Shown here: one piece after another, positions 51,258 to 60,225 of the stretch | Position numbering within the stretch: the stretch's first letter is position 1 | Layout: each line of letters opens with the position of its first letter | Assembly (NCBI GenBank): GCA_035547915.1 | Contig: DASZTS010000072.1 | Location: 62,001-126,000 of the forward strand | Length of the DNA: 64,000 bases | Source: DASSFG01 sp035547915 | GTDB lineage: Bacteria > Planctomycetota > Planctomycetia > Pirellulales > JAICIG01 | Reading direction: 5' to 3' | Notes under the pieces: model-generated | The model's input: the letters and a program-made list of their open reading frames with translations, nothing else | Database searches by the model: none | Told to the model about the DNA's origin: nothing | Program-made: the position numbers and the translations under genes

Positions 51258-52184
51258 CTAGCCGGCCTTCGAGCGGCGGACGAGGTAATCGAGCAGGGCC
51301 TGGTCGAGCGGTTCGTCCGTGACGAGTTCCACGCGGTCGATGGCCCGGTTGCGGCACTCCAATTCGAGTTGCTCCCGCCACTCGTTCACCGCGTGCAGGT
51401 AATCGTCGCGCACACTCTCTGCCTGCGTCATCAGCACCTCTCCCGTCTCCAGGTCGTGGAAGCGGTAGTGCCCCTCGAGCGGCAGGTACCGTTCCCAGGG
51501 ATCCCAGAGGTGGAACACGATCACTTCGTGGTTGCGGAAGCGGAGCCGCTCGATGGCCTTCATCAGCGCGTCGAGATCGTCGAACAGATCACTCAGGATG
51601 ACCACGATACCCCGGTGGTTGCATAGTTCAGCCGCCTGTTGAAACGCGCGGCCGCTCTCGGCGGTGGGGCGAGCGGGGGTGCCTTCGATGACCCGCAGTA
51701 TCTCCTGCAATTGATGCGTGCGGGCCTTGGGCGGCAGGTGGGCCACCACTTCGTCGGCCAGCAACACCAACCCCACGGCGTCGTGCTGTTTGAGCGCCAG
51801 ATGGGCCAGCGCGGCGGCGAGCGCGGCGCCGTATTCGAGCTTGCTGATTCCCTTATTGCGGCAGTCCATCGACCCGCTGATGTCGAGCAGCAGGTAGAGG
51901 TTCATGTTCGTTTCGGCGTCGAACTGCTTGACGTACAGGCGGCCCTGCCGCGCGAACAGCTTCCAGTTGACGTGCCGCAGATCGTCTCCCTGCGCATACT
52001 CGCGGTGCGAGGCGAACTCGACGCTGAAACCGACGAACGGGCTGCGGTGCAGTCCGTGCATAAACCCTTCGACGATCCCCTTCGAGCGCAGCTCCAGGTT
52101 GTCGAGCCGCGAGAAGAAGGCCGGATCGACCAATTCTCGGCCGTCAGGTCGTCGCGAGTCAGGTTCTCGTGCGGTCGTGGGCAT
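51258..52184 (-). CDS. DUF58 domain protein
   Basis: The 308-aa protein carries the DUF58 signature (RSPFVGFSVEFASHREYAQG, GDDLRHVNWKLFARQGRLYV) and a VWA-like fold with LLLDISGSMDC, where DISGS is the metal-ion-dependent adhesion site. No membrane helix is present, so it is cytosolic. DUF58 proteins are the standard partners of MoxR ATPases. It is 4 bp downstream of paralogue C, which interrupts the usual MoxR-DUF58 pair. Confidence 0.94.
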   Translation of the reverse strand: MPTTAREPDSRRPDGRELVDPAFFSRLDNLELRSKGIVEGFMHGLHRSPFVGFSVEFASHREYAQGDDLRHVNWKLFARQGRLYVKQFDAETNMNLYLLLDISGSMDCRNKGISKLEYGAALAAALAHLALKQHDAVGLVLLADEVVAHLPPKARTHQLQEILRVIEGTPARPTAESGRAFQQAAELCNHRGIVVILSDLFDDLDALMKAIERLRFRNHEVIVFHLWDPWERYLPLEGHYRFHDLETGEVLMTQAESVRDDYLHAVNEWREQLELECRNRAIDRVELVTDEPLDQALLDYLVRRSKAG

Positions 52185-52188
52185 GGCT

Positions 52189-53160
52189 TCAGTTTGTCTT
52201 GGCGGGCGCTGCGGATGGCTTGGAATCGACGCCGAGACCCTCGTCGTCCAATTCTTCGCGCGGCGCGTAAAAGACGGTCCAAGTCGGAAACTCGTGAGCC
52301 GGAGGCAGGCAGAACTCGGCTTCCCACACCACGGTCTCGCGATACTTGAGCGTTACACCGCAAGTGGTCATACGGCCGACGGAATAATGCCAGATTAACT
52401 TGCCGTCGGCGGTGCGGGGTTCCAGCAGGATCAACACATCGGGATTCGTGCCGCTGGTAGTGAGTCCGAAGACGGCGCCCTGGAAGTCTTTCGTCCCAGG
52501 ATCGGCATACTCGAAAATCGGCGCCGGAAGCAGGCGCATTTCTTCAGTCGTGTTCGGTCCGATGTCGGTCAGAATGCGCGCCGAGAAGTCGCGCACCAAC
52601 TTGCGCGCCTCAAGCTTCCGCATCGTGCTTGTCGCCGGTACCTTCGGAGCGTCGGAAAGGGGTTGAAAAACGACACCCGGCGAAGAGGAGCGGAATTCGC
52701 GACTATCGTCCCATTGAACCGTCAGCAGATCCTCGGCAACCGAAGTAAAGAGGGTGGCCCATTGGGGGCGTCCTCGCGCCATCGCTTCAATCTTCTGGAA
52801 ACCGACAGGCCGGCCACGATCGGTCCAGACCCACATGGTGGCATCGAGGAAGCGCCGCGGCTGGTCGTCGTACCGGAAGACAGGCGAATCGACGAGATCT
52901 GGCAGACGATCGCTGTTTTGATAGCGTACCACCGTCGCCTCGGCCAGTTGCCTCATTTGGCCAAGGAGTTGTCCTCGGCGCCGCTCGCGTTGTTCGTCCG
53001 AAGTTTCCGCGGGCCGCGCTGCGTCCACGGTCGATGCGGCCATTCCCGCAGCAAAAATGCCGAGCGCGAAAACCTTTCCGATCGTCGTACTATGAAATCC
53101 GACGGCCGAAGCGCGCCGGTCCTCGCTCACGAAACGTGCTTGTGCTCGCCCCGCGTTCAT
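52189..53160 (-). CDS. Secreted paralogue C of a five-copy family
   Basis: The 323-aa protein has a later signal sequence (about residues 25-48, FALGIFAAGMAASTVDA), so an internal start is possible. Family motifs in order: VFRYDDQPRRF, MWVWTDRGRPVGF, KLVRDFSARI, MRLLPAPIFEY, GAVFGLTTSGTNPDVLILLE, WHYSVGR and VWEAE. It overlaps the MoxR stop by 4 bp and ends 4 bp before DUF58, so it is made together with both. Its place between these genes hints that the family works with the MoxR complex. Confidence 0.87.
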   Translation of the reverse strand: MNAGRAQARFVSEDRRASAVGFHSTTIGKVFALGIFAAGMAASTVDAARPAETSDEQRERRRGQLLGQMRQLAEATVVRYQNSDRLPDLVDSPVFRYDDQPRRFLDATMWVWTDRGRPVGFQKIEAMARGRPQWATLFTSVAEDLLTVQWDDSREFRSSSPGVVFQPLSDAPKVPATSTMRKLEARKLVRDFSARILTDIGPNTTEEMRLLPAPIFEYADPGTKDFQGAVFGLTTSGTNPDVLILLEPRTADGKLIWHYSVGRMTTCGVTLKYRETVVWEAEFCLPPAHEFPTWTVFYAPREELDDEGLGVDSKPSAAPAKTN

Positions 53161-54236
53161 GCCTTCTCCTCGACCGGCACGGCCTTCAACAGCCGCTCGA
53201 CCAGCCCATCGGCATCGAGATTATCGGCCCGGGCGTGGAAGTTGAGCACGAGCCGGTGCCGTAGCACGGGTGCGGCCATGGCTTGAATATCCGCGAAGTC
53301 GACATGGTACTTGCCCGACAGGATGGCTCGCCCCTTGGCGCCCAGCACCAAGAATTGCGAGGCGCGAGGGCTAGCGCCGTACGCCAGGTATTTATGGATG
53401 GCGGCCAGTCCCGGCGAGCCCGCCGAGGCGCCAGGAGCACCGTCGGGCCGCGTGGCCGCCACCAGCCGGGCCGTGTAACGTACCACGCCGTCGGCAATGG
53501 GCACGCCCCGCACCAGCTCTTGTAGCCGCAGCACCTCCTCGGCCGCCAACACCTTGTCGGCTTGCATCGCCAGAGTGCTCGTCGTCCCCTTGATGATCTG
53601 CACCTCTTCGTCGACCGTCGGGTACTTGACCTTGAGGTTGAACATGAAGCGGTCCAACTGTGCCTCGGGGAGCGGATAGGTCCCCTCCATCTCGATCGGA
53701 TTCTGTGTGGCCACCACGAAGAACGGCGGCTTGAGCCGATAGGTCTCGCGGCCGACCGAAACCTCACCTTCTTGCATGGCTTGGAGCAGGGCCGCCTGCG
53801 TCTTAGGCGGCGTGCGGTTGATTTCGTCGGCCAGCAGAAAGTTCGTGAACACCGGACCGGGCACGAACGAGACCCGATGCTTGCCCGTCGCCTGGTCTTC
53901 TTCCATCACGTCGGTGCCCGTGATATCCGCGGGCATCAGGTCGGGCGTGAACTGCACGCGGCGGAACTCCATGTCGAGCGTCCGCGCCAGGGTGCGGGCC
54001 ATGAGCGTCTTGCCCAAACCCGGTACGCCGTGCAGCAGCACGTGCCCGCGGCAGAGCAGGCCGATCAACAGCGAGTCGATGATCTCGTGTTGGCCGATCA
54101 CGACCTTGCCCATCTCTTGCTTCACGCGATCGCGCGCTTCGCGCAGGCGGGCGATGACGGCCAGATCGTCGGCGCCGTTTTCCGACGGGGTGGCGGGTAG
54201 CTTGACCGTGCTCATAAATGCTCCGCGTTCGCTCAT
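53157..54236 (-). CDS. MoxR-family AAA+ ATPase
   Basis: The 359-aa ATPase has Walker A GVPGLGKT at about 70-77, Walker B LLADEIN at about 134-140, and the MoxR signatures RRVQFTPDLMPADITGTDV and VATQNPIEMEGTYPLPEAQL. Two starts have good ribosome sites, the ATG at 54236 and the ATG at 54215 (both after GGAGCA). MoxR ATPases act as chaperones that help VWA proteins mature or insert metal, which fits the VWA proteins encoded downstream. The 150-bp gap upstream of it is the largest in unit 2 and could hold a second promoter. Confidence 0.96.
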   Translation of the reverse strand: MSERGAFMSTVKLPATPSENGADDLAVIARLREARDRVKQEMGKVVIGQHEIIDSLLIGLLCRGHVLLHGVPGLGKTLMARTLARTLDMEFRRVQFTPDLMPADITGTDVMEEDQATGKHRVSFVPGPVFTNFLLADEINRTPPKTQAALLQAMQEGEVSVGRETYRLKPPFFVVATQNPIEMEGTYPLPEAQLDRFMFNLKVKYPTVDEEVQIIKGTTSTLAMQADKVLAAEEVLRLQELVRGVPIADGVVRYTARLVAATRPDGAPGASAGSPGLAAIHKYLAYGASPRASQFLVLGAKGRAILSGKYHVDFADIQAMAAPVLRHRLVLNFHARADNLDADGLVERLLKAVPVEEKA

Positions 54237-54386
54237 GGGTGCTCCGGATTCGTCGTCGTTCTCACGCGTGGTAGGTATAGGTTGATTCGACGCAAGATAG
54301 GGAGAGAGGGGAGAAGGAGCGGGGGGAATTGGTCGTCGTCTCCCTCCGCCGTTCTCCCCCCTCAGGAGCGTCTTGCAGCGCGCGCG

Positions 54387-56030
54387 TCATCGGGCCTTCT
54401 CCGCTTCCTTGGGATCGACCAGGCCGTCGGCGTCGCGATCGAGCCGGTGAAACACTTCGCGCGGACCCAGAAACTCGTTCCAAGTCAGGTCGCCGTCGTT
54501 GTTGCGATCCATTCGTTGAAACCAGATCGGGCCGGTCTGCCGCCGTTGCTGGAAGGCCGGCGTCTGGGCGGTGAGCTGTTCGCTGGGACCGAAGAGCTGG
54601 TAGCTGCCGCGCACGAATTCGATGTGAAAATGACGGACCGGCTCCTTCTCGCCGATGCCGGGGCGGCGGTCGCGATCGAGCTGGGCGAGAGCCGACGGCG
54701 CATGGCGCAGTTCGCGCACCGAGACGCGCCCGTCGGCGTTGGCATCGAGCGCCATGAAGAACCCATAGCCCGTGTCGTACACGTTCACGCGGCAGGTCGT
54801 GGCCGCGGGTTCGCTGCGCGCGGCCACGTATTGCTTCATCTCGTCGGCAAACACCTTGTCGTCGCCGTCGGCATCCATCAGCTCGAACAGCCCGCGCTCG
54901 AAGCGGATGCGCTCGGCCGTTTCGTCCCGCTCGAGGTAACCGTTGGCGTCCACGTCGAGCAGATTGAATTGCCGCATGGCGTTTTCGACCGCCGAGGCGA
55001 TCGGATCGAGATTGCGATGCGAGAAGGTGACCACGGCGGCGGAAAATGCCACCTTGGCATAGTCGGCCCGCTCCGACCCATCGAGCCGTTGGCCGGTGGT
55101 CGCCAGCACGCCGATCGTGCCGCCCCCCGCCTCGCTCGGCTTCAGGTCGGCCGACAGATCGATATCGGGCACCGCCCCGCCGATGGCCGCCAACTCCTGC
55201 GCGTTCAGCTTCTGGTTCTTGTCCTGATCGAGAGCGGCCACCCGGTCGGCAGACCAATTCAGTTCGGCCGCGCTCAGCGCGAGATCACGATTACGATCGT
55301 ACTTGGCCAACAACCGCCGTGCGAGCAGCGGCTCGCGGGCGTCACGCACGATGTCTGCCACCGTGGCCGTCGGGGGCGGCGTCCGCATCGCGAGGCCGAC
55401 GAGCATCTGGTTCGGATCGGGCTGGGTCGCGGGAAAGAACTCTTCGAAACTGACGCATTCGTCACCGTCGTCGTCCTTCAACAAGACGAGATCGGACGAG
55501 GCGTCGAGTTCTTTCTGGTCGAGCAGGCCGTTGGTGTCCGTGTCGAGCAGCTTGAACACCTCCAGGTCGTTCTTCGACGAACTGAGGTCCTGTCGGTAAG
55601 CAACCGGTTCGCCGCCCAATCGTTCGACGGTGCGATCGACGTCGCGCGATGAAAGAATGGCCGGCCCTCCCAGACCTTGCAAGAATTTCTCTGCGCCCGG
55701 ACGGCTCTTCACCCGCAAGATGGGCGACTTACCGGCTTCTTCCCGCGACAGCTTGCCGTCGTGGTTCGCGTCGAGTGAGGCGATCAGCCGGTCCACATAT
55801 TGCCGCCGTGCTTCGGCCAACGAGACGCTCGCCAGCGAAACGTGTACCCGCAGGTGCAGTGGCCCACCGTCGAGCAACAGCAGCACGTCGCGACGGTCTC
55901 CCGCATCGGCAGGATCTGCCACGGCTGCGGGCCGGCCGCGCGCAGCGTCCACGTTCGCCTTGGCCACCGCCGTGGGAGGGCCGTCGGCCGCGAGGACGCC
56001 GAGTGCGAGGATCAAGGAAGGTGAGATCAC
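54387..56030 (-). CDS. Exported protein with about ten EF-hand loops
   Basis: The 547-aa protein starts at a GTG (56030) with a signal-like N-terminus. I count ten EF-hand-like calcium loops spread over the whole length: DANHDGKLSREE, DTDTNGLLDQKE, DDDGDECVSFEE, DRNRDLALSAAE, DQDKNQKLNAQE, DVDANGYLERDE, DADGDDKVFADE, DANADGRVSVRE, DRNNDGDLTWNE and DRDADGLVDPKE. Several lack one or two ligands and may not bind. Calcium binding outside the cell is expected. It lies 19 bp after DUF1501 and ends 150 bp before MoxR. Confidence 0.9.
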   Translation of the reverse strand: MISPSLILALGVLAADGPPTAVAKANVDAARGRPAAVADPADAGDRRDVLLLLDGGPLHLRVHVSLASVSLAEARRQYVDRLIASLDANHDGKLSREEAGKSPILRVKSRPGAEKFLQGLGGPAILSSRDVDRTVERLGGEPVAYRQDLSSSKNDLEVFKLLDTDTNGLLDQKELDASSDLVLLKDDDGDECVSFEEFFPATQPDPNQMLVGLAMRTPPPTATVADIVRDAREPLLARRLLAKYDRNRDLALSAAELNWSADRVAALDQDKNQKLNAQELAAIGGAVPDIDLSADLKPSEAGGGTIGVLATTGQRLDGSERADYAKVAFSAAVVTFSHRNLDPIASAVENAMRQFNLLDVDANGYLERDETAERIRFERGLFELMDADGDDKVFADEMKQYVAARSEPAATTCRVNVYDTGYGFFMALDANADGRVSVRELRHAPSALAQLDRDRRPGIGEKEPVRHFHIEFVRGSYQLFGPSEQLTAQTPAFQQRRQTGPIWFQRMDRNNDGDLTWNEFLGPREVFHRLDRDADGLVDPKEAEKAR

Positions 56031-56049
56031 GTATCTGCCGGCGGCACCC

Positions 56050-57432
56050 CTAACCTACAAGCTCCTTGAGCGGCATCCCGCCACGGTCGACGAGCGGAAT
56101 GGGCCGCCCCTCAGGCGAAATGTTCTCTTTCGTATAGTCGACGCCGAGCGCCGTGCAGATCGTGGCGTACAGGTCGGCGACCGTTGCGGGACGATCGGCC
56201 ACTTCCATGCCGTCGGGGCTGGTCTTGCCGAGTACCTGGCCGCCACGAATGCCGGCCCCGCCGAGGACCACACTCCACGCGATCGGAAAATGGTCGCGGC
56301 CGCCGTTGGGGTTGATCTTGGGCGTGCGGCCGAATTCTCCCATCCACACCACCAACGTCGATTCGAGCAATCCCCGCTCGCGCAGATCGGTGAGAAGCGT
56401 GGACCAAGCCGGATCGAGAACCTGCGAGAGGGCTTTGACCTGGGTGAAATTGTCGGCGTGCGTGTCCCACCCGGCCACGTTACCCGGCGCGCCGGCCAGC
56501 GCCACTTCGACGAACGCTACCCCGCGCTCCACCAGCCGGCGTGCGAGCAAGCATCCCTGGCCGAAACGGTTGCGCCCGTAGGCATCGCGCAGCTCGGTCG
56601 GTTCCTCGTCGAGCTGAAACGCCTTGCGCCCTTGTGACTCGACCATGCGGATCGCCTTGGCGTAGCTCGCGCGGTGCGCCTTGACGGCATCGGCCTTGTC
56701 AGACTTGTCGAATTCGCGCTCCATGAACCGCAGGATGTCGAACTGTTGCTGGAGCGTCTGGTCCCCCCGATCGCCCGGCGGAGCCAAGTCCTCGAGCGCC
56801 AGATTGGCCCGTGTGTTGGGGTCGTCGCTCGCGCCCGAGACGGTGAGCGGCGCGTAGTTCGGCCCCAGGAAGCCGGCGTCGACCATGCGAAACGGTGACA
56901 GGCTGATGAAATTGGGGAGATCGCTCTCGTCGTTCCCCAATTCCTTGGCCATGAGCGAACCGAGCGAAGGATAGCGCACGCCGGCCTGCCGCGCCGGATA
57001 ACCGGTCATCATGAGCTGCGTGGCCAGGCCGTGCTCGCCCTCCTTCGTCGACAGGCTGCGGATCACGGCCAGATCCTTCATCTGCCGAGCGACACCGGGG
57101 AGATGCTGGCTGATCTTCACGCCTTGCGCCGCGGTGGCGATCTCTTCGAACGGGCCGCCGTTGGCGTGGCCGCGCTTCAAATCGAACGTGTCGGTCTGAC
57201 TCGGACCACCGCTCATCCAGAGCAGGATGCACGACTTGCCCTGCTTAGCCGCCTGCTGGCCGGCTGCGGCGGCCAGACGGGGCAGCCAACTGCTGAATGA
57301 GACGCCCAGTGTGCCGGCCAATCCCCAGCGGAGCCACTCGCGACGCGAAAACGGCGCCGAAAAGGCTCCTCGATCGGCATAGCCGTCGGGATGGCAGAGC
57401 GGAACGCATAGGCGTGAGGTTGGCTTGGTCAT
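56050..57432 (-). CDS. DUF1501 family protein, Tat-type signal
   Basis: The 460-aa protein has a twin-arginine-like signal (SRREWLRWGLAGTLGVSFSS). The body matches DUF1501, a sulfatase/phosphatase-like fold: CILLWMSGGPSQTDTFDLK, MMTGYPARQAGVRYPSLG, GRNRFGQGCLLARRLVERG and VVWMGEFGRTPKINPNGGRD. The activity of DUF1501 proteins is unknown. It follows the DUF1549/DUF1553 gene by 33 bp, the usual planctomycete pair. Confidence 0.95.
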   Translation of the reverse strand: MTKPTSRLCVPLCHPDGYADRGAFSAPFSRREWLRWGLAGTLGVSFSSWLPRLAAAAGQQAAKQGKSCILLWMSGGPSQTDTFDLKRGHANGGPFEEIATAAQGVKISQHLPGVARQMKDLAVIRSLSTKEGEHGLATQLMMTGYPARQAGVRYPSLGSLMAKELGNDESDLPNFISLSPFRMVDAGFLGPNYAPLTVSGASDDPNTRANLALEDLAPPGDRGDQTLQQQFDILRFMEREFDKSDKADAVKAHRASYAKAIRMVESQGRKAFQLDEEPTELRDAYGRNRFGQGCLLARRLVERGVAFVEVALAGAPGNVAGWDTHADNFTQVKALSQVLDPAWSTLLTDLRERGLLESTLVVWMGEFGRTPKINPNGGRDHFPIAWSVVLGGAGIRGGQVLGKTSPDGMEVADRPATVADLYATICTALGVDYTKENISPEGRPIPLVDRGGMPLKELVG

Positions 57433-57465
57433 CGTCTTACTCCTTTGCCTGGTGGGAGGCGCGTG

Positions 57466-59112
57466 TCACCGACTAAGGACAAACTCGGGGCTGTTGATGA
57501 GTCCCCATAGAATCTGTGCGTAGGCCTGCTTCTGTGCCGCTTCGCCCGACTGTTGCCGGACGTGATTCAACAGGTAGGTCATTTCGTCTTCCGTCGGCCG
57601 CCGCGTGAGCGCGGCCAGATAGAGCGTGGCGATTTTTTCTTCGGTCGATAGGAACGGCGCTTCGACCACGGCCCGCAGCGTGCGGCTCGACTCCAGGTTG
57701 GTCGCATCGGCGGTCAGCTTGCCGTTCATCAGCATCAACGCCTGCGGAATGCCGCCCTTGTAATCGACGGGCGTCTCGGGGGCCGACTCGTTCAGGCGGG
57801 CCACGAACTGCGCCCGTTCGCCGTTGAAACGCGGGCCGTTGTCGGCCTTGGCGATGGGCAGTCCGAGCGCTTGTTCCAGCGAATCGAACACCTGCTCGGG
57901 CAACAACGTTTTCAGCGGACGATGAGTAAACTGCTCCTCGTCGGCCGACTCCGGACGGCAGGCCTGCTGATAGGTGCGGCTCTGGCAGATGCCCATCGTC
58001 AGCCAGCGCAGATCGTAGCCCGACTGGACGAACAGTTTCGCCAGGTCGTCGAGCACGCGACGTTCGCCCATCGGCACGCGATCGAGGTCGTCGACCGAAC
58101 CGGCCAGGCCTCGCCCGCACAGATATTGCCACACGCGGTTGACCGCCGTCGCGGCAAAATTCGGATTCTCGGGCGAGGTCATCCAGTCGGCGAGCAGTTC
58201 GCGCTGCGACTTGCCGGCGGGGATTTCTTTGAGCGGGCTGTCCGACCAGAGAAGCTTGGCCGTGTAGGTCAGCCCCAGGTTGCTGTCGGCCACGATCGTC
58301 GGCGCGGGGCGAGCCTCGGCCGGTGTCGCGCCCTCGGCGGTGAGCAAGGCCGCCACGCCCCAGAAGTCACCCCGCTTCCATTCGGTGAAGGGATGGTCGT
58401 GGCACTGGGCGCAGTTCAGCCGCACGCCCAAGAAGACCCGCACGTAGGCGCTGGCCAGGTTCTCGGGAACCGGGCCCACCGCCTGCTGGAAGATAGCGGC
58501 GGCCGCGTCGGGATCGGCGTTGCTCTGATTCGTCGGCACGATGCCGAGCGCCGGCTGCGGCGGCGAAACGAGCACCAATTTGCGGGCTACCTGGTCGTAC
58601 GGAGTATTGGCGACGAACTGCTGAGCCAGCCACGGCTCGAGCTGCACAGCCATGCCGGCACCCGGCGCGCTGGCCGGCACCATCATCCGCCGCCAGACGC
58701 GCGACAGGTTGTCTGCCGTGTGCTGCGCGAAGCGATCGGGACGCTCGTTGGCATTCACGAGCCGCTCGACATGATTCTGCCGCTTGAGCGTGCTCTGGTC
58801 GGCCACGAAGTCGCGCACCTGGGCGACCGTCGGAATCCGCCCCAGCAGGTCGAGCGACAACCGACGCAGAAAGGTCGCATCGTCGACGAGAGACGCCGGC
58901 CGCTCACCCGACGCCGCGTACTCTTGCGCGAAGCGAGCGTCGATCCACTCGGCCAGTTCCTGCGAAGAGATCTTTTTCACCGGTCCGCGCGGCTGCTCCG
59001 CCGGTACGCTGGGTCGGACGCCCCCCGGAGCGGCCGGCGTGTCCGCTTGGGCCACACACACCGCACCCAGCCCTAGAACGATCGCGACTGCGAACAATTG
59101 GGAACGGGCCAT
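57466..59112 (-). CDS. DUF1549/DUF1553 protein
   Basis: The 548-aa protein starts at the ATG at 59112, which has AAGGTG upstream; a GTG three codons earlier is less likely. A signal peptide precedes DUF1549 (WIDARFAQEYAASG, LRRLSLDLLGRIPTVAQVRD), which contains the single heme-like motif CAQCHDHPF. DUF1553 follows (AATAVNRVWQYLCGRGLAG, GYDLRWLTMGICQSRTYQ). It lacks the N-terminal PSCyt1 cytochrome domain of longer members. Function is unknown; the family is planctomycete-rich. It heads unit 2. Confidence 0.95.
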   Translation of the reverse strand: MARSQLFAVAIVLGLGAVCVAQADTPAAPGGVRPSVPAEQPRGPVKKISSQELAEWIDARFAQEYAASGERPASLVDDATFLRRLSLDLLGRIPTVAQVRDFVADQSTLKRQNHVERLVNANERPDRFAQHTADNLSRVWRRMMVPASAPGAGMAVQLEPWLAQQFVANTPYDQVARKLVLVSPPQPALGIVPTNQSNADPDAAAAIFQQAVGPVPENLASAYVRVFLGVRLNCAQCHDHPFTEWKRGDFWGVAALLTAEGATPAEARPAPTIVADSNLGLTYTAKLLWSDSPLKEIPAGKSQRELLADWMTSPENPNFAATAVNRVWQYLCGRGLAGSVDDLDRVPMGERRVLDDLAKLFVQSGYDLRWLTMGICQSRTYQQACRPESADEEQFTHRPLKTLLPEQVFDSLEQALGLPIAKADNGPRFNGERAQFVARLNESAPETPVDYKGGIPQALMLMNGKLTADATNLESSRTLRAVVEAPFLSTEEKIATLYLAALTRRPTEDEMTYLLNHVRQQSGEAAQKQAYAQILWGLINSPEFVLSR

Positions 59113-59201
59113 CGAGCTCACCTTCGAGCGTACGGGCGGCGAGCGGATCGGCTCAATCGCCCACGGGCAAATGCACTCTACTTCTTGTCATCGCTGGCCG
59201 C

Positions 59202-59230
59202 ATGTTAAGACATTTTGTCTGTAGTGTCAA
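59202..59230 (-). promoter_or_regulatory. Unit 2 promoter with AGACAnnnTGTCT operator
   Basis: On the minus strand TTGACA (59230-59225) and TAACAT (59207-59202) are 17 bases apart, with the palindrome AGACAAAATGTCT (59220-59208) between them. The transcript should start near 59,195, about 80 nt before the DUF1549/1553 ATG. Confidence 0.75.
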
Positions 59231-59253
59231 GAGGCGGCTCTCAAAACTTTTTC

Positions 59254-60117
59254 TTACTCCGCCTTGGGCTTTTCCCGGATCTCGGCGACGAGCCAGGTGT
59301 AAGGCTCACGCGGAGTCGACGCATCACCGGGGCCGACCGTCCAGATTTCGCGGTCGCGATAACGTACGGCCAACTTGTAGTCCGAAAACCGCCCCAGGCA
59401 GTATTGCCATTTGTATTCTCCGTCGACGCGGCGGGCCTCGATCAGAATGAGTACTTCGGGATCGGTTCCCTGGGTGAGCGTGAAGAGGGCGCCGTCGAGC
59501 ACCTCTTCGGTCTCGTCCAATGCGTAGCGGTAGAGAGGATTGGACAACAACCGCAACTCCCAACGCCCTCCGTCGGGACCGATGCTATTGCCGGTGAACC
59601 CGCCAGCCAGCGTCTTGATCTGCCGCAGCCGCTGCGCCGCCCCGGTGGCCGGTTCCGGTGCGTCGGGCAGCGCAGCGCGTTCGACCCCTTTGGCCGGCGA
59701 CCAGACGGTGCGGTCACGCCACACCGCCTCGAGCGGGCCGTCGGTGAAGGAGTGGAACTCGTGTTGCACCACGCGCATACCGTCTGATTGCGGCCAGGCG
59801 AAAATCGTTCCGACCACGGCGACGCGGCCCCGATCGAGCCACACGTAGACCGCCCCATCGTCACCGCCGCGCACGGGCTGCGTCCAACGAAAAACGGGCG
59901 GCAGATGCAACGTATAGGGATGGTCCGACTTGCCCGGCGACGCAATCCGATAGTCGGCGGCCATTTCCTTGAAGATCGGTTGCCAACCCGAGTTCTTGAT
60001 GCCCGGCGAGTCGTCCGCCTTCTGCGCCACCTGGCCGGACTCTTCGCCGCTTGCGACGGGCAGCCACGCGAGCAAGCCGAGCAGGACGGGTAATAAGGAC
60101 CAATGGTTGATGTGCAT
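59254..60117 (-). CDS. Secreted paralogue D of a five-copy family
   Basis: The 287-aa protein starts at the ATG at 60117, preceded by AAGGCAAG; the open frame extends 18 codons further. A signal peptide covers about residues 1-24 (LLPVLLGLLAWLPVASG). Family motifs in order: VFRWTQPVR, VYVWLDRGRVAVVG, LRQIKTLAGGF, ELRLLSNPLYRY, DGALFTLTQ, GTDPEVLILIEAR, WQYCLGRF and REIWTVG. It lies 108 bp after paralogue E. Confidence 0.87.
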   Translation of the reverse strand: MHINHWSLLPVLLGLLAWLPVASGEESGQVAQKADDSPGIKNSGWQPIFKEMAADYRIASPGKSDHPYTLHLPPVFRWTQPVRGGDDGAVYVWLDRGRVAVVGTIFAWPQSDGMRVVQHEFHSFTDGPLEAVWRDRTVWSPAKGVERAALPDAPEPATGAAQRLRQIKTLAGGFTGNSIGPDGGRWELRLLSNPLYRYALDETEEVLDGALFTLTQGTDPEVLILIEARRVDGEYKWQYCLGRFSDYKLAVRYRDREIWTVGPGDASTPREPYTWLVAEIREKPKAE

Positions 60118-60225
60118 AATCTTGCCTTTCGAAGGGGTGATCGGCGCCGACGCTGGGTGCCTGTCAAACACTGCGGCGCTTTGCGCCCGAAAATGACGAG
60201 GCCATTTGTAAATGGTGGCGGCTGC

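Noticed and set aside
60139..60167. Possible fourth operator promoter between paralogues E and D
   Set aside because: A TTGACA is present at 60167-60162 but there is no AGACAnnnTGTCT palindrome and no -10 box at the right distance.
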